A DNA stretch of 64,000 nucleotides from Bacillota bacterium. GTDB lineage: Bacteria; Actinomycetota; Aquicultoria; Aquicultorales; Aquicultoraceae. The position numbers and the translations under genes are program-made. Within the stretch, counting starts at the first letter, position 1. Each line of letters starts with the position of its first letter. Under the pieces are notes generated by a model. That model was not told where the DNA came from, ran no database searches, and worked only from the letters and a program-made list of their open reading frames with translations. Positions 42,063-52,216 of the stretch are shown here, piece by piece. The stretch spans positions 53,847 to 117,846 of the forward strand of contig JAIMBH010000002.1 of NCBI GenBank assembly GCA_023511485.1, given 5' to 3'.

Positions 42063-43886
42063 ATGTGTGGAATTGTCGGGTATATTGGCTATAAGGATAC
42101 TGTGCCCATATTAGTTAATGGACTTAAGCGGTTAGAGTACAGAGGATACGATTCGGCCGGAATAGCGGTTTTAAATGGAGAGATAAGTGTAGTAAGACGG
42201 CTTGGTAAACTAAAAGAGTTAGAAGATGCCCTTTTAGAGAAGAGGCCGAGCGGCATGATAGGCATTGGACATACGCGTTGGGCCACCCATGGCAAACCAT
42301 CGGAGGAAAATGCGCACCCTCATATGGATTGCAATGGTGATTTTGCCATAGTACATAACGGCATCATTGAAAACTACTCCTCACTTAAGGAAGAACTCAA
42401 GGCGAAGGGCCATGCGTTTGGCTCTGAAACTGATACCGAGACGATAGCTCACCTTATTGAAGATAATTACAACGGTGACCTTCTTGAAGCGGTCAAATCA
42501 ACTGTTAAAAGACTTAGGGGTTCCTTTGCGATGGCTGTTATTAGCAAGCATGAGTCGAATAGAATCGTCGCTGCGCGAAAAGATAGCCCACTGGTTATCG
42601 GAATTGGCGATGGCGAGAACTTCATCGCATCTGATATCCCGGCAATTCTTGGTCACACAAGAGAAGTCATCTTTCTTGAAAACGATGAGATGGCTGATAT
42701 AACTTGCGATAGCGTAAGAATACTTACCTTTGATGACATGGCCGTTGAGCGTGAGGTATTTACTGTGCACTGGGACGATGAAGCCGCAGAGAAATGTGGC
42801 TACGAAGATTTCATGCTAAAGGAAATCTTCGAGCAGCCCATGGCGGTCAAAGAGACTTTAAGAGGCCGGTTCCAGGATGGAAAGGTGGTTCTTGAGCAGA
42901 GCTCTCATCTGACAGATGAGGTTGTAAAGGGTATAAACAAGATATTCATAGTAGCTTGCGGTACGTCCTACCACGCCGGACTTGTCGGTAAAAACGTAAT
43001 CGAGAACTGGGTTAGAATTCCGGTTGAGGTAGATATTGCATCCGAGTTTAGGTACCGCAACCCAATAATTGATGATAATACGCTGGTTGTTTGCATATCA
43101 CAATCTGGTGAGACAGCAGATACCCTTGCGAGCCTGCGTGAGGCAAAGGCAAGGGGTGCAAAGGTAATTGCTATTAGCAACGTCGTTGGAAGCACGATCA
43201 CAAGAGAGGCTGACGGCACGGTCTATACGCATGCAGGCCCTGAGATCGGTGTAGCCGCCACAAAGACCTTGGTCTCTCAGATGGCCGCTATTTATGCCCT
43301 TGCACTGTATCTCGCACAGGTACGCTCTACTCTATCGCAATCCGAGATTGAAAGCATAATCGCCGAGTTGAATGGGCTACCTGGCAAGATAGAAATCCTT
43401 CTAAAAGATATAAACGGCTTAAAGTCGTGCGCCATGGAGTTCTCTGACTGCAAGAGCTTTTTGTTTCTGGGAAGGGGTATTGGCGTTCCTGTTGCCTTAG
43501 AGGGGGCACTTAAGCTAAAGGAGATATCCTATATCCACGCCGAAGGCTATGCGGCAGGCGAGATGAAGCATGGTCCCATTGCTCTTCTTGAGAAAAACGT
43601 GCCTGTTGTCGCAATTGCGACCGAAGGACATACCTATGAAAAAGTAATAAGCAACATCCAAGAGGTAAAGGCGCGCGACTCGCAAACCATCGCCATCGCA
43701 ACTGAGGGAGATATCGAGATAAAGAACCACGCTGACTATGTCTTTTACGTGCCAAAAACCTCCGAGCTTCTATCGGCGATACCTGCAGTTATTCCACTGC
43801 AGCTTCTTGCCTACTATATCGCAAAAATCAGGGGATGTAATGTGGACCAGCCAAGGAATCTGGCGAAGAGTGTGACGGTGGAGTAA
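42063..43886 (+). CDS. glmS: Glutamine-fructose-6-phosphate aminotransferase (isomerizing)
   Basis: A 607-aa enzyme making glucosamine-6-phosphate. MCGIVGYIG places the glutaminase nucleophile Cys2 after the initiator Met; GHTRWATHGKP and the SIS domains (SQSGETADT, VAATKTLVSQMAAIYAL, HAEGYAAGEMKHGPIAL) follow, and it ends NLAKSVTVE. ATG 42063 is fixed by the need for Cys2 and by GGGAG about 7 nt upstream, although the frame is open to 42000. Under control of the ribozyme at 41714-41912. Confidence 0.98.
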   Translation: MCGIVGYIGYKDTVPILVNGLKRLEYRGYDSAGIAVLNGEISVVRRLGKLKELEDALLEKRPSGMIGIGHTRWATHGKPSEENAHPHMDCNGDFAIVHNGIIENYSSLKEELKAKGHAFGSETDTETIAHLIEDNYNGDLLEAVKSTVKRLRGSFAMAVISKHESNRIVAARKDSPLVIGIGDGENFIASDIPAILGHTREVIFLENDEMADITCDSVRILTFDDMAVEREVFTVHWDDEAAEKCGYEDFMLKEIFEQPMAVKETLRGRFQDGKVVLEQSSHLTDEVVKGINKIFIVACGTSYHAGLVGKNVIENWVRIPVEVDIASEFRYRNPIIDDNTLVVCISQSGETADTLASLREAKARGAKVIAISNVVGSTITREADGTVYTHAGPEIGVAATKTLVSQMAAIYALALYLAQVRSTLSQSEIESIIAELNGLPGKIEILLKDINGLKSCAMEFSDCKSFLFLGRGIGVPVALEGALKLKEISYIHAEGYAAGEMKHGPIALLEKNVPVVAIATEGHTYEKVISNIQEVKARDSQTIAIATEGDIEIKNHADYVFYVPKTSELLSAIPAVIPLQLLAYYIAKIRGCNVDQPRNLAKSVTVE

Positions 43887-43922
43887 AAAAGAATCTGCGG
43901 AATTCGCAACGTCCCTTGCAGT

Positions 43923-44843
43923 TTATAGGTACCCAAGGACTAAAAATGGCAGTAAAGCTACAAAGATAAGCATGGGGACAAGGCTTGCTCTATTAAAATA
44001 GGTAGATGCCTGAATACTTGTTGGCGCTTTTACGAGTGCGATCGAAGGAATCCCCATTGCCCAAATGGCAATTGCAGATCCAACTAATCTTGCTGTTGGC
44101 ACTATCGGAAGGGTTAGCACTACGATAACTATCGCCCAGGACCCTATGAGGATGGCAGCTGCCGAGGTACGGTTTCCGAAAGTGGTGGCAACTGTTCTTA
44201 AGCCCACCACTTTATCCGACTCAACATCGGCCAGGTCATTTGCTAGATTGCGTCCGAATATCTCCCAGAAAGCCAAAAACAAGAAAAAAGGTACTACGGC
44301 TAGCGTAAGCGGAGCTACCGCCACCCAACCTGCAAGTCCACCCATCGCCACCATAATTCCTGTAACGATTGTCTTAGTCCAAGATACTGTTCGCATTAAA
44401 CAGTAAACGGTTTCAAGAATTACACATCCGGCAAACAGCAATAAACATAACGGATTTAACAGGTAGGCAAAAAAACCGCTGACCGCCGTCAAAAGTGAGA
44501 CCCATGTAACTGCTGCGGCCAGAGAAATTTCTCCGCGAGCAAGAGGGTGTTTAAAAACAGTGACCCCAATATCATGTTTATCCCGTTTGGCCTTCCCAAT
44601 TTCGATAGATTTGCGATCCGTCTTACGATCCAAGATATCGTTTAGTGAGAACACAGCAAAGTAGCCAGCGGTTGCTGCTATTAGACCCAGGAGAAGTACA
44701 CGAGAACTCGGCATAGCCCGAAGCGAGATTATCGCTCCAAGAAGCGGCTGAAATAGCGAGAGAGGCGAATGTATGCCTCTTGCAAGGTCATAGAATCTTA
44801 CAAAATAATCGGCTTTAAGCGCTCTGCCTGATGCTGGAACCAT
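43923..44843 (-). CDS. UbiA-family prenyltransferase
   Basis: A 306-aa polytopic membrane protein. The first Asp motif is NDILDRKTDR and the second is NDLADVESDK (both Nx3Dx3D), a complete UbiA active site, unlike the enzyme at 2975. The aromatic or polyol acceptor is unknown; menaquinone, heme or archaeal-type lipid pathways are possible, with no partner gene adjacent. ATG 44843 has GGAGG 5 nt upstream; longer open frame to 44933 is rejected. Confidence 0.85.
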   Translation of the reverse strand: MVPASGRALKADYFVRFYDLARGIHSPLSLFQPLLGAIISLRAMPSSRVLLLGLIAATAGYFAVFSLNDILDRKTDRKSIEIGKAKRDKHDIGVTVFKHPLARGEISLAAAVTWVSLLTAVSGFFAYLLNPLCLLLFAGCVILETVYCLMRTVSWTKTIVTGIMVAMGGLAGWVAVAPLTLAVVPFFLFLAFWEIFGRNLANDLADVESDKVVGLRTVATTFGNRTSAAAILIGSWAIVIVVLTLPIVPTARLVGSAIAIWAMGIPSIALVKAPTSIQASTYFNRASLVPMLIFVALLPFLVLGYL

Positions 44844-44971
44844 CCAAACCTCCATCCTGTTGATGACGCGTAGGCTCCAGTACCTATACCCGAGGATAAT
44901 GGGCAAGAAACGGCAGGTTAAATTGCCACCCAATGTTCAAAAACCGTGATGTAATAAATTACAAGTCAACG

Positions 44972-45010
44972 AAAAACGCCTCGCTCTTTCTCAGTTGCGA
45001 GGCGTTTATG
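44972..45010 (-). terminator. Rho-independent terminator of hppA
   Basis: On the minus strand AACGCCTCGC (45006-44997) pairs perfectly with GCGAGGCGTT (44984-44975) around a 12-nt loop, followed by TTTCG. It lies about 50 nt past the hppA stop. Confidence 0.85.
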
Positions 45011-45057
45011 TTTTCTATTCGGTTTGTCCTCGGCGCAAAAGGCCAAGTTATACTGAA

Positions 45058-47088
45058 TTACTTCAGGTACGGTACGATCAATAGTGCGACAATGTTGATA
45101 ACCTTGATCATCGGGTTGATAGCCGGACCGGCTGTATCCTTGTAAGGGTCGCCAACTGTGTCGCCAGTGACTGCTGCCTGGTGTGCAAAGCTCTTCTTGC
45201 CACCATGGTTGCCGTCCTCGATGTACTTCTTGGCATTGTCCCATGCACCGCCACCGGTAGTCATCGAGATAGCGACGAACAGACCGGTTACGATACTACC
45301 AACGAGAGCTCCACCAAGCATCTTTGCAGCTATATTTGCCTCAATAGAGGCAAGTGCAGCACCTATAATAAGGATAACTAGTGGGGTAAGAACTGGAATA
45401 AGAGCCGGAACGATCATTTGCTTTATAGCAGCTGCCGCGACGATCTCAACAGCTCGACCGTATTCGGGTTTGCCGGTTCCTTCCATAATCCCTTTGATTT
45501 CGCGGAATTGGCGCCTTACCTCCTCAACGACAGCGCCTGCTGCTTTACCTACCGCGCCCATACTGAATGATGCAAAGAGGTAAGGTAGAAGACCGCCTAT
45601 AAATAAACCAATGATCACGTATGTATTTGAAAGCTCAAATCTTAAGTTCTCTAAACCAATTTTCTTAAGCTCTTCGGTGTAAGCTGAGAACAGAACGATA
45701 GCGGCAAGACCTGCCGAACCAATGGCATAACCCTTAGTAACAGCCTTGGTTGTGTTACCAACAGCGTCGAGTGCATCGGTAACATCTCTTACGCTGCCCT
45801 CTAGGCCAGCCATCTCAGCAATACCGCCTGCGTTGTCAGTAACTGGGCCAAAAGCATCGATAGCAACGATGATACCGGTCATGCTCAGCATTGCAAGAGC
45901 GGCAATACCTATACCATAAACGCCTGCAAGGCTGAATGAAGTTAAGATACCGGCTGCAATAACGATAACCGGAAGCGCAGTTGATTGCATACCGACAGCG
46001 AGACCCTGGATAACGTTTGTGCCGTGCCCGGTCTCAGATGCCTTTGCGATAAGCCTTACCGGCGCATATTTTGAAGATGTGTAGTAGTCGGTGATGATAA
46101 CCATTGCCGCAGTTACAACGATACCGACCAGCGCAGAACCAAAGAGTTCAGCGGTTGAGTATTTGCCGTTATCGGCCATGAACCAATTTGTAGCGAAGTA
46201 GAAAGCAACCGTTGCCAAACCTGCTGACCATATAAGTCCTTTATACAGTGCACCCATGATGTTGTTTTTCTTACCAAGTCTTACACCAAAGGTACCAAGG
46301 ATTGAGGCGAATATTGAAACACCTGCCAGCAGTAGTGGATATACGGTTGCAGCCGCAAAGTTCGGGAAGTAAAGGTGTCCTAGTAGCATCGCAGCTATAG
46401 CGGTTACAACATAAGTCTCAAACAGGTCGGCTGCCATACCGGCGTCGTCACCAACGTTATCACCAACGTTATCAGCGATAACTGCCGGATTCCTCGGATC
46501 GTCTTCCGGAATTCCCGCCTCGACTTTACCCACAAGGTCAGCACCTACGTCAGCTGCTTTTGTAAAGATACCGCCACCAATACGGGCAAAGACTGAGATG
46601 AGGCTTCCACCAAAACCAAGACCGATCAAAGCATTTGCGTCTTTTGTGGCCATCCAGAAGACGGTCACAACTAGAATTCCAAGTCCTACTACTAAGATGC
46701 CAGTAACGGCACCCCCTTTGAAGGCCAAATCAAGGGCCTTTTTAAGACCGCCTCTTGCAGCTTCGGCTGTTCTAACGTTAGCGCGAACGGCTACGCTCAT
46801 TCCAATGATGCCGGCTGCCGCTGAAGCAACGGCGCCAACCAAGAAGCCGACAGCGGTTGTCCAATTAAGGGCAACACCAAGAACTACGAATAAAATAATT
46901 GCTACAAAAGCGACAGTCGTATACTGCCTTTTTAAATAGGCGACAGCGCCTTCTTGGATCGCTCTTGCGATCTGCTGCATTTTCTGGTTGCCCTGAGGAT
47001 GCTTTAGGGTTACGGCGATTAGGTATAAACCAAAAATAATAGCCGCAACGCCTGCAATCAAGGCAATTAAAATAGCGTTGTTCTCCAT
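45058..47088 (-). CDS. hppA: Membrane-bound proton-pumping pyrophosphatase, K+-independent type
   Basis: A 676-aa membrane protein with about 16 helices that uses PPi hydrolysis to pump ions. Catalytic motifs: [20 protein letters not shown] and [20 protein letters not shown], plus the C-terminal [20 protein letters not shown]. In [16 protein letters not shown] the Lys after GNTT (where K+-dependent enzymes have Ala) indicates the K+-independent, H+-pumping class. Full family length. A typical energy-saving device of anaerobes and deep-branching bacteria. Confidence 0.97.
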   Translation of the reverse strand: MENNAILIALIAGVAAIIFGLYLIAVTLKHPQGNQKMQQIARAIQEGAVAYLKRQYTTVAFVAIILFVVLGVALNWTTAVGFLVGAVASAAAGIIGMSVAVRANVRTAEAARGGLKKALDLAFKGGAVTGILVVGLGILVVTVFWMATKDANALIGLGFGGSLISVFARIGGGIFTKAADVGADLVGKVEAGIPEDDPRNPAVIADNVGDNVGDDAGMAADLFETYVVTAIAAMLLGHLYFPNFAAATVYPLLLAGVSIFASILGTFGVRLGKKNNIMGALYKGLIWSAGLATVAFYFATNWFMADNGKYSTAELFGSALVGIVVTAAMVIITDYYTSSKYAPVRLIAKASETGHGTNVIQGLAVGMQSTALPVIVIAAGILTSFSLAGVYGIGIAALAMLSMTGIIVAIDAFGPVTDNAGGIAEMAGLEGSVRDVTDALDAVGNTTKAVTKGYAIGSAGLAAIVLFSAYTEELKKIGLENLRFELSNTYVIIGLFIGGLLPYLFASFSMGAVGKAAGAVVEEVRRQFREIKGIMEGTGKPEYGRAVEIVAAAAIKQMIVPALIPVLTPLVILIIGAALASIEANIAAKMLGGALVGSIVTGLFVAISMTTGGGAWDNAKKYIEDGNHGGKKSFAHQAAVTGDTVGDPYKDTAGPAINPMIKVINIVALLIVPYLK

Positions 47089-47516
47089 ACTCCACTCCTT
47101 TTCTTCTGATTTTGTGCCACATACCGAGGAAGCCGTCTCTGAATGAGGTTACTTTAATATAGCAAAATTGCAGTAGCTAAAGCAAGCATTTTGTGAATTT
47201 ACCAGCATTCCTCATGGATACATAATAACACTTCAGAGGGGCTATGCCTACATTTGACGGCAAGAAATTGTCACAAAAGTTACGATGAGTTATTGGCGGA
47301 TGTTTGCCAAAGGCATAATGCCGGCTTTTGAAGGATGCGTAAGTCCTCCGCTAAGTATTGGCAAGATAGGTATTGATGGTAGGTATTGATATATCATTTG
47401 ATATAATTATTATTCCCTGGCAGTGCTAGAAGGCAAGGGAATCTTTGTTTAGAGGAAGGGGCTTTAGCAAAAACTAGGCAAAAACAACGTAGTGAAAAGC
47501 AATCTGCAAAATGAGA
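47089..47516. other. Intergenic region between divergent hppA and methyltransferase genes
   Basis: No gene supported. It contains repeated AGGTATTGAT words near 47369-47390 and ATTCCCT...AGGGAAT arms around 47411-47442, and must hold the hppA promoter. No known riboswitch motif recognised. Confidence 0.5.
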
Positions 47517-47537
47517 GTATACCCTATGGGGGTATAC
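47517..47537. promoter_or_regulatory. CsoR/CstR-like operator upstream of the methyltransferase gene
   Basis: Perfect 8-bp arms GTATACCC and GGGTATAC around TATGG. This matches closely the TACCC...GGGGGTA pattern of CsoR-family operators and shares TATGGGGGTAT-like core with the site at 8708-8725. It lies about 64 nt before the gene. The CoA-disulfide reductase/rhodanese gene is next downstream. Confidence 0.62.
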
Positions 47538-47600
47538 TGTGTTAAAATTCATGTTAACTGTTGAACGATTCCGCGTTCTGCTGTAAAGGAGGTGCGCCAA

Positions 47601-48200
47601 ATGGCACACAAATTTAGCGGTGATTATTCAAGACTGGACAACCCAAAGAGGCAAGAAATTTTTCCGATTGATACAATAATCAATGCGATTGAAGAGGTAC
47701 CCGAAGGTATAGCAATTGCAGACCTTGGCTGCGGGACGGGCTATTTAAGCATACCGCTAGCCAAGCATATTGCCGGAAACGGAACCGTCTATGCCGTCGA
47801 TATCAATTCTGAGATGCTCTCAATTCTAAAAGAGCGCGCCGATGGTCTTGATAATCTTGAGTTAGTAAAATCAGAAGAAAATAACATACCGATCCCAAGC
47901 AGCACTATTGACGTATCGTTTATGCTTACTGTTTTCCACGAACTGGAGGACCCGGTAAAATTCTTATTAGAGATTCGCCGTATATCAAAGCCTCTACATT
48001 CTATTGTGGTTGTTGAGTGGAATGATGTGCAGGGGGAGATGGGGCCACCTATGCACGAGCGCGTACCCGCAAAGGATATAATAAATTTTTTCAAAGATCG
48101 GAGTTACGCGTTGAAAAAGCGGTTCGCTCCGAGCCGTTATGCAGATGGATTTGTTTTCACCGTGCCCACATGCAAGCCACTTGATAGAGCGTGGGTATAA
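47601..48200 (+). CDS. Class I SAM-dependent methyltransferase
   Basis: A 199-aa Rossmann methyltransferase of the UbiE-like group: IADLGCGTGYLSIPLAKHI is motif I and VYAVDINSEMLSILKERA motif II, with FMLTVFHELEDPVKFLLEI as motif IV region. Substrate unknown; relatives act on quinones, thiols or metalloids. ATG 47601 has AAGGAGG 8 nt upstream. Control by a CsoR/CstR-type operator would suggest a metal- or sulfur-linked role. Confidence 0.85.
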   Translation: MAHKFSGDYSRLDNPKRQEIFPIDTIINAIEEVPEGIAIADLGCGTGYLSIPLAKHIAGNGTVYAVDINSEMLSILKERADGLDNLELVKSEENNIPIPSSTIDVSFMLTVFHELEDPVKFLLEIRRISKPLHSIVVVEWNDVQGEMGPPMHERVPAKDIINFFKDRSYALKKRFAPSRYADGFVFTVPTCKPLDRAWV

Positions 48201-48210
48201 GCAAGCCGTT

Positions 48211-48240
48211 ACATAACTTTACATAACTTTACATAACTTT
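48211..48240. repeat. 10-bp tandem repeat x3
   Basis: Three exact copies of ACATAACTTT, shortly after the methyltransferase stop. Confidence 0.9.
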
Positions 48241-48375
48241 ACTCCAGGGCTATTGCTTCTGGGAGCTAGGGTAAGGTAAAAGAAGCAAAAAAGAGGCGAT
48301 AGGATTATTTCAAGTAATTTTAAGCAGTTTTCTGGCAGCCAGGGCTATCTGCCAGATGCTGATCTGGAGGTTAGT

Positions 48376-50043
48376 ATGTCACTAAAAGTTCTAATAGTAG
48401 GTGGAGTTGCAGGTGGGGCAAGTGCCGCCGCCAGACTTAGGCGATTAGATGAGAGCGCGCAGATTGTTCTTTTCGAAAAGGATGAACATATATCGTTTGC
48501 TAATTGCGGTCTTCCCTATTATATAGGAGACGTTATAAAAAAGCGGGACAACCTGCTTGTCCAAACTCCTGAGGGAATGCGCGAGCGCTTTAATGTAGAT
48601 GTTAGAGTTCGAAGTGAAGTAAAGCGAATACTGCGCGAGACGCACGAGGTTGAAGTCTATGACCATGCTACCGGTGGGACTTATCTTGAACCGTACGATA
48701 AGCTTATCCTGTCACCCGGGGCGACCCCATTTAAGCCAGGCATTCCCGGTCTGGACAGTCCAAACGTCTTTACACTTCGAAATATCCCGGACATGGATGC
48801 AATCAAGGACTTCATCGACCAATCCAATCCAGAAACGGCGGTTGTAGTCGGGGCGGGATTTATTGGGTTAGAAGTCGCTGAAAACCTATACCAGCGGGGT
48901 ATAAATGTGTTTCTAGTCGAGCTTGCCGATCGTGTTTTGCCGATGCTTGATTTTGAGATGTCGGCGATAGTGCACAAACATCTTCTAGATAAAGGCCTAT
49001 ATGTTATCGTAAACAACGGTGTCCGAGCGCTTTACCACAATAGCGGGCAGACATTAGTCGAATTGAGCGATGGTCAAACACTGTCTGCTGACATGGTTGT
49101 CCTAGGTCTCGGTGTTCGTCCCGAGGTGACGCTTGCTAAAGGGGCAGGCTTAGAATTGGGGGTGACCGGCGGAATTGCAGTCGATGAGTACCTGAGAACC
49201 TCAGATCCGGATATATATGCAATTGGCGATGCAATTGAGGTAAAAGACTTTGTTAGCGGAAATCCAGCTCTTATCCCTCTTGCCGGACCTGCCAACAAAC
49301 AGGGCAGGATTGTTGCAAACAATATTTGCGGTAGGGAAGACAAATACACCTCAACCCAGGGCACTGCCATACTAAAAGTTTTTGATGTGGCCGCTGCGGC
49401 AACAGGTTTAAGCGAAAATGCACTTCAAAGATACGGCATGCCGTATAAAAAGTCGATAATCCACGAAAGCTCACATGCCTATTATTATCCAGGCGCTAGT
49501 TCGTTGTCAGTTAAAACGCTTTTTGAACCAGGGAGCGGGAAGATCCTTGGCGCCCAGGTTGTCGGAGGCGGGGGTGTTGACAAGACCATTGACGCATTCT
49601 CGATTGCAATGAGGGCAGGCATGACAGTTTTTGACCTTGAAAAACTCGAGCTCTCATATGCGCCGCCTTTTTCAAACGCAAAGACTCCAGTAAATATCGC
49701 TGGGTATGTATCCGCAAACATACTGCGCGGTGATTGCGATGTGTTCTATTGGGACGATATCGAGAAAATTGATTTTAACAAAAGCATTTTGCTGGATGTA
49801 CGCACTCCATTTGAATTCAAAAGGGTCGGAACTATTGAAGGGGCCATCAACATTCCGGTTGATAAATTGAGGCATCAAATTAGCGAGCTCCCTAAGGATA
49901 AGGATATATATGTGTTTTGTCAGGTAGGGCTTAGAGCATATGTTGCCTGCAGGATGCTTATGCAATATGGATATAAAGTCAAAAACTTAAGTGGCGGTTA
50001 TTCGACATATAGGGTTGCTAGTAGTATAGGAAGTAAGAAGTAA
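48376..50043 (+). CDS. CoA-disulfide reductase / NADH-dependent persulfide reductase with C-terminal rhodanese domain
   Basis: A 555-aa flavoprotein: FAD-binding VGGVAGGASAAARLRRLD, the single active-site Cys44 in FANCGLPYYIG, NAD(P)-binding VVVGAGFIGLEVAENL, a dimerization domain, and a rhodanese domain (about 450-550) with VFCQVGLRAY (Cys515). This fusion (CoADR-RHD/Npsr) reduces CoA disulfide, CoA persulfide or polysulfide. GGAGG lies 6 nt before ATG 48376. With the upstream CsoR/CstR-like operator and the rhodanese lipoprotein at 8766, it suggests sulfane-sulfur handling; the group 3b hydrogenase could also reduce sulfur. Confidence 0.92.
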   Translation: MSLKVLIVGGVAGGASAAARLRRLDESAQIVLFEKDEHISFANCGLPYYIGDVIKKRDNLLVQTPEGMRERFNVDVRVRSEVKRILRETHEVEVYDHATGGTYLEPYDKLILSPGATPFKPGIPGLDSPNVFTLRNIPDMDAIKDFIDQSNPETAVVVGAGFIGLEVAENLYQRGINVFLVELADRVLPMLDFEMSAIVHKHLLDKGLYVIVNNGVRALYHNSGQTLVELSDGQTLSADMVVLGLGVRPEVTLAKGAGLELGVTGGIAVDEYLRTSDPDIYAIGDAIEVKDFVSGNPALIPLAGPANKQGRIVANNICGREDKYTSTQGTAILKVFDVAAAATGLSENALQRYGMPYKKSIIHESSHAYYYPGASSLSVKTLFEPGSGKILGAQVVGGGGVDKTIDAFSIAMRAGMTVFDLEKLELSYAPPFSNAKTPVNIAGYVSANILRGDCDVFYWDDIEKIDFNKSILLDVRTPFEFKRVGTIEGAINIPVDKLRHQISELPKDKDIYVFCQVGLRAYVACRMLMQYGYKVKNLSGGYSTYRVASSIGSKK

Positions 50044-50128
50044 AAAAAGTAAGAAGAAAAAGGGTTTAGAAACCAGGATTATAAAAAACGTAGTACAACC
50101 CTACTGCCCTCGTTACTTGCTTTCACTG

Positions 50129-50181
50129 GCTGACTGCTGACCGCTGCCTGCTGACAGCTTATAACTGAAAGCTGACAGCTG
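50129..50181. repeat. Iterated GCTGACAGCT words
   Basis: GGCTGACTGCTGACCGCTGC, CTGCTGACAGCTT and AAGCTGACAGCTG follow one another between the reductase gene and acpS. The decamer GCTGACAGCT occurs twice. Related words occur at 38705-38779. Confidence 0.7.
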
Positions 50182-50246
50182 TTTTATTTTGTTTCTGATA
50201 ATGATGTAGTAAAATACACTCAAGTAATGCCGACAAAAGGGGCATC

Positions 50247-50624
50247 ATGATCAAAGGAATTGGCATCGATATTGTCGAAGTAACCCGTATAGAGCAGGCA
50301 ATAAGCCGGCGTAAAAGATTCGCTGAGCGTGTATTTACTGAATCCGAGAGGCAATATTGTCTAAGTAAACGCCGCCCCCATTTGCACTTTGCAGTTCGGT
50401 TTGCAGCAAAAGAGGCCGCAGTTAAGGCGCTAGGTACTGGGATGAGGGGCTTCAAATGGACTGATTTTGAGATCCGTCGGGATAAATGGGGCAGACCTTA
50501 TCTTTGTTTGAGTGGGAACGCCGCGACAGTGGCAAGAGAGAAAGGCATCTGTGATATATTTATCAGTCTGTCCTTTAGCCGCGAATCGGCGATAGCCCAA
50601 GCGATAGCCATAGGAACGGAGTAG
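50247..50624 (+). CDS. acpS: Holo-[acyl-carrier-protein] synthase
   Basis: A 125-aa phosphopantetheinyl transferase: GIGIDIVEVTRIEQ holds the metal-binding Asp, and RFAAKEAAVKALGTG the catalytic Glu-Lys. It activates ACP for fatty acid synthesis. AGGGG lies about 5 nt upstream of the ATG. nnrDE starts 5 nt after its stop. Confidence 0.95.
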   Translation: MIKGIGIDIVEVTRIEQAISRRKRFAERVFTESERQYCLSKRRPHLHFAVRFAAKEAAVKALGTGMRGFKWTDFEIRRDKWGRPYLCLSGNAATVAREKGICDIFISLSFSRESAIAQAIAIGTE

Positions 50625-50629
50625 ATTCT

Positions 50630-52156
50630 TTGCGGGTAGCTACAAGCGCTGAGATGCTTAAAATAGAAGAGCAGGCAGAATCATTGTTCGGCTTAAGTGT
50701 TAGCTTGCTTATGGAAAGAGCCGGACAAGCTGTGGCTGAGGAAGCCCAGAGAATGTTGCCTGAGCCAGGAAAAGTGCTAATTGTATGCGGTAAAGGCAAC
50801 AATGGCGGCGATGGTTTTGTCGCCTCAAGACATTTAAGTCGGTCAGGATATGAAGTTTCCGTATTTTCTCTTGCCAAACGGGATGATTTCCCTCCAGCGG
50901 CAAGAGATGCGTTCGACAAAATTCCCCCAGAAGTAAGGCTGATTACTGAGCCCGACCTTGCTCTCCTTGATAAAGAGCTAGTAGATTGCGAGCTTGTTAT
51001 AGATGCTATCTTCGGATTTAGTTTAAAAGGTGCGGTCAGGGGAATAGCTTCTGAAGTCATCGAACATATAAACGCTTCAAACAAGACAGTTCTTTCGGTT
51101 GATATGCCATCTGGGCTTGAGGCAGATACTGGAAGAGTTCTTGGTGCTGGTATTGTAGCTAACGTTACGGTAACGTTTACCGCTCCCAAAGTTGGCATGT
51201 TTCTTCAACCGGGGGCTCAGTATGTAGGCGAAATCATAGTTGCTGATATCGGCATACCTGAAAGCTTGGTAAATGAATATAGTAGTTTTAGGCAGCTCGA
51301 TAGAGAAGATGTCTATGAGCTTTTTCCGGCAAGAGAGATAAGCGCGCATAAGAAATCAGTCGGGCAGGTTTTGGTAATCGCTGGATCGCAAGGCATGCCG
51401 GGCGCGGCTGCTCTTATCGGGCGGGCGGCATATAAAATGGGTGCAGGGTTGGTTGCATTTGCGCCGCCTCAGAGTATTACCCCCATTCTTAACGGTGCCT
51501 TGATTGAGGCAATTGCATGGCCGCAGGCTGAGAGCGCTACCGGCGTCTTATCCATTAGCGCGTATGAATCGCTATTAGCTGTTTCAAACAATTATGATGT
51601 GGTGGCGATAGGGCCAGGTTTGGCGCTGGCTGATGAATCGATAGAACTGATACACAAACTTGTTTCTAATATAGAAAAACCTATGGTTGTAGATGCATCC
51701 GCTCTTACGGCCATAGCTAAAAATACTAATGTTTTAAAAAATCGGCGGGCGGAAACAGTAATAACGCCGCATCCGGGTGAGATGGCTCGCCTCTTTGGAG
51801 TATCAACTGCACAGATATTGGATGATACGGTCGGCTTTGCAAAAAGAGCATCTGATGAGTTTGGGGCAGTTACTGTTCTTAAAGGCTCAAGGACAATAAT
51901 CAGTAAATCGACTGAATCAACAATCAATACTACGGGCAATCCCGGCCTAGCTACTGCCGGTACCGGTGATGTGCTTACCGGATTTATTGCTGCCCTTATC
52001 GGCCAGGGACTCGATGGATATAATGCAGCCTCTGTTGCGGTATACTTACATGGGCTTGCGGCAGATATTGCAGCTGAGGATATCAGTGAATATTGCCTGA
52101 TGGCGTCAGATGTTATCGATTATTTGCCTGAGGCCATAGGATGGGTACTGGGCTAG
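50630..52156 (+). CDS. nnrDE: Bifunctional NAD(P)H-hydrate epimerase / ADP-dependent NAD(P)H-hydrate dehydratase
   Basis: A 508-aa metabolite-repair enzyme. N-terminal YjeF_N epimerase (about 1-210) with GKGNNGGDGFVASRHL; C-terminal YjeF_C/ribokinase-fold dehydratase (about 225-505) with VIAGSQGMPGAA, VVDASAL, TPHPGEMARL and NPGLATAGTGDVLTG. It repairs damaged NAD(P)H. TTG start 50630, GGAG 8 nt upstream, overlaps the operon with acpS (the site sits at the acpS stop). Confidence 0.95.
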   Translation: MRVATSAEMLKIEEQAESLFGLSVSLLMERAGQAVAEEAQRMLPEPGKVLIVCGKGNNGGDGFVASRHLSRSGYEVSVFSLAKRDDFPPAARDAFDKIPPEVRLITEPDLALLDKELVDCELVIDAIFGFSLKGAVRGIASEVIEHINASNKTVLSVDMPSGLEADTGRVLGAGIVANVTVTFTAPKVGMFLQPGAQYVGEIIVADIGIPESLVNEYSSFRQLDREDVYELFPAREISAHKKSVGQVLVIAGSQGMPGAAALIGRAAYKMGAGLVAFAPPQSITPILNGALIEAIAWPQAESATGVLSISAYESLLAVSNNYDVVAIGPGLALADESIELIHKLVSNIEKPMVVDASALTAIAKNTNVLKNRRAETVITPHPGEMARLFGVSTAQILDDTVGFAKRASDEFGAVTVLKGSRTIISKSTESTINTTGNPGLATAGTGDVLTGFIAALIGQGLDGYNAASVAVYLHGLAADIAAEDISEYCLMASDVIDYLPEAIGWVLG

Positions 52157-52216
52157 CGTGGATCTGGCGCTTTGAAACATTAGTACTTTAAGAGTAATTC
52201 GAGGTGCGAGAAATAA

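Noticed and set aside
46598..46939. 113-codon open frame antisense to hppA
   Set aside because: Low-complexity Thr/Ala/Pro shadow of a conserved membrane protein gene.
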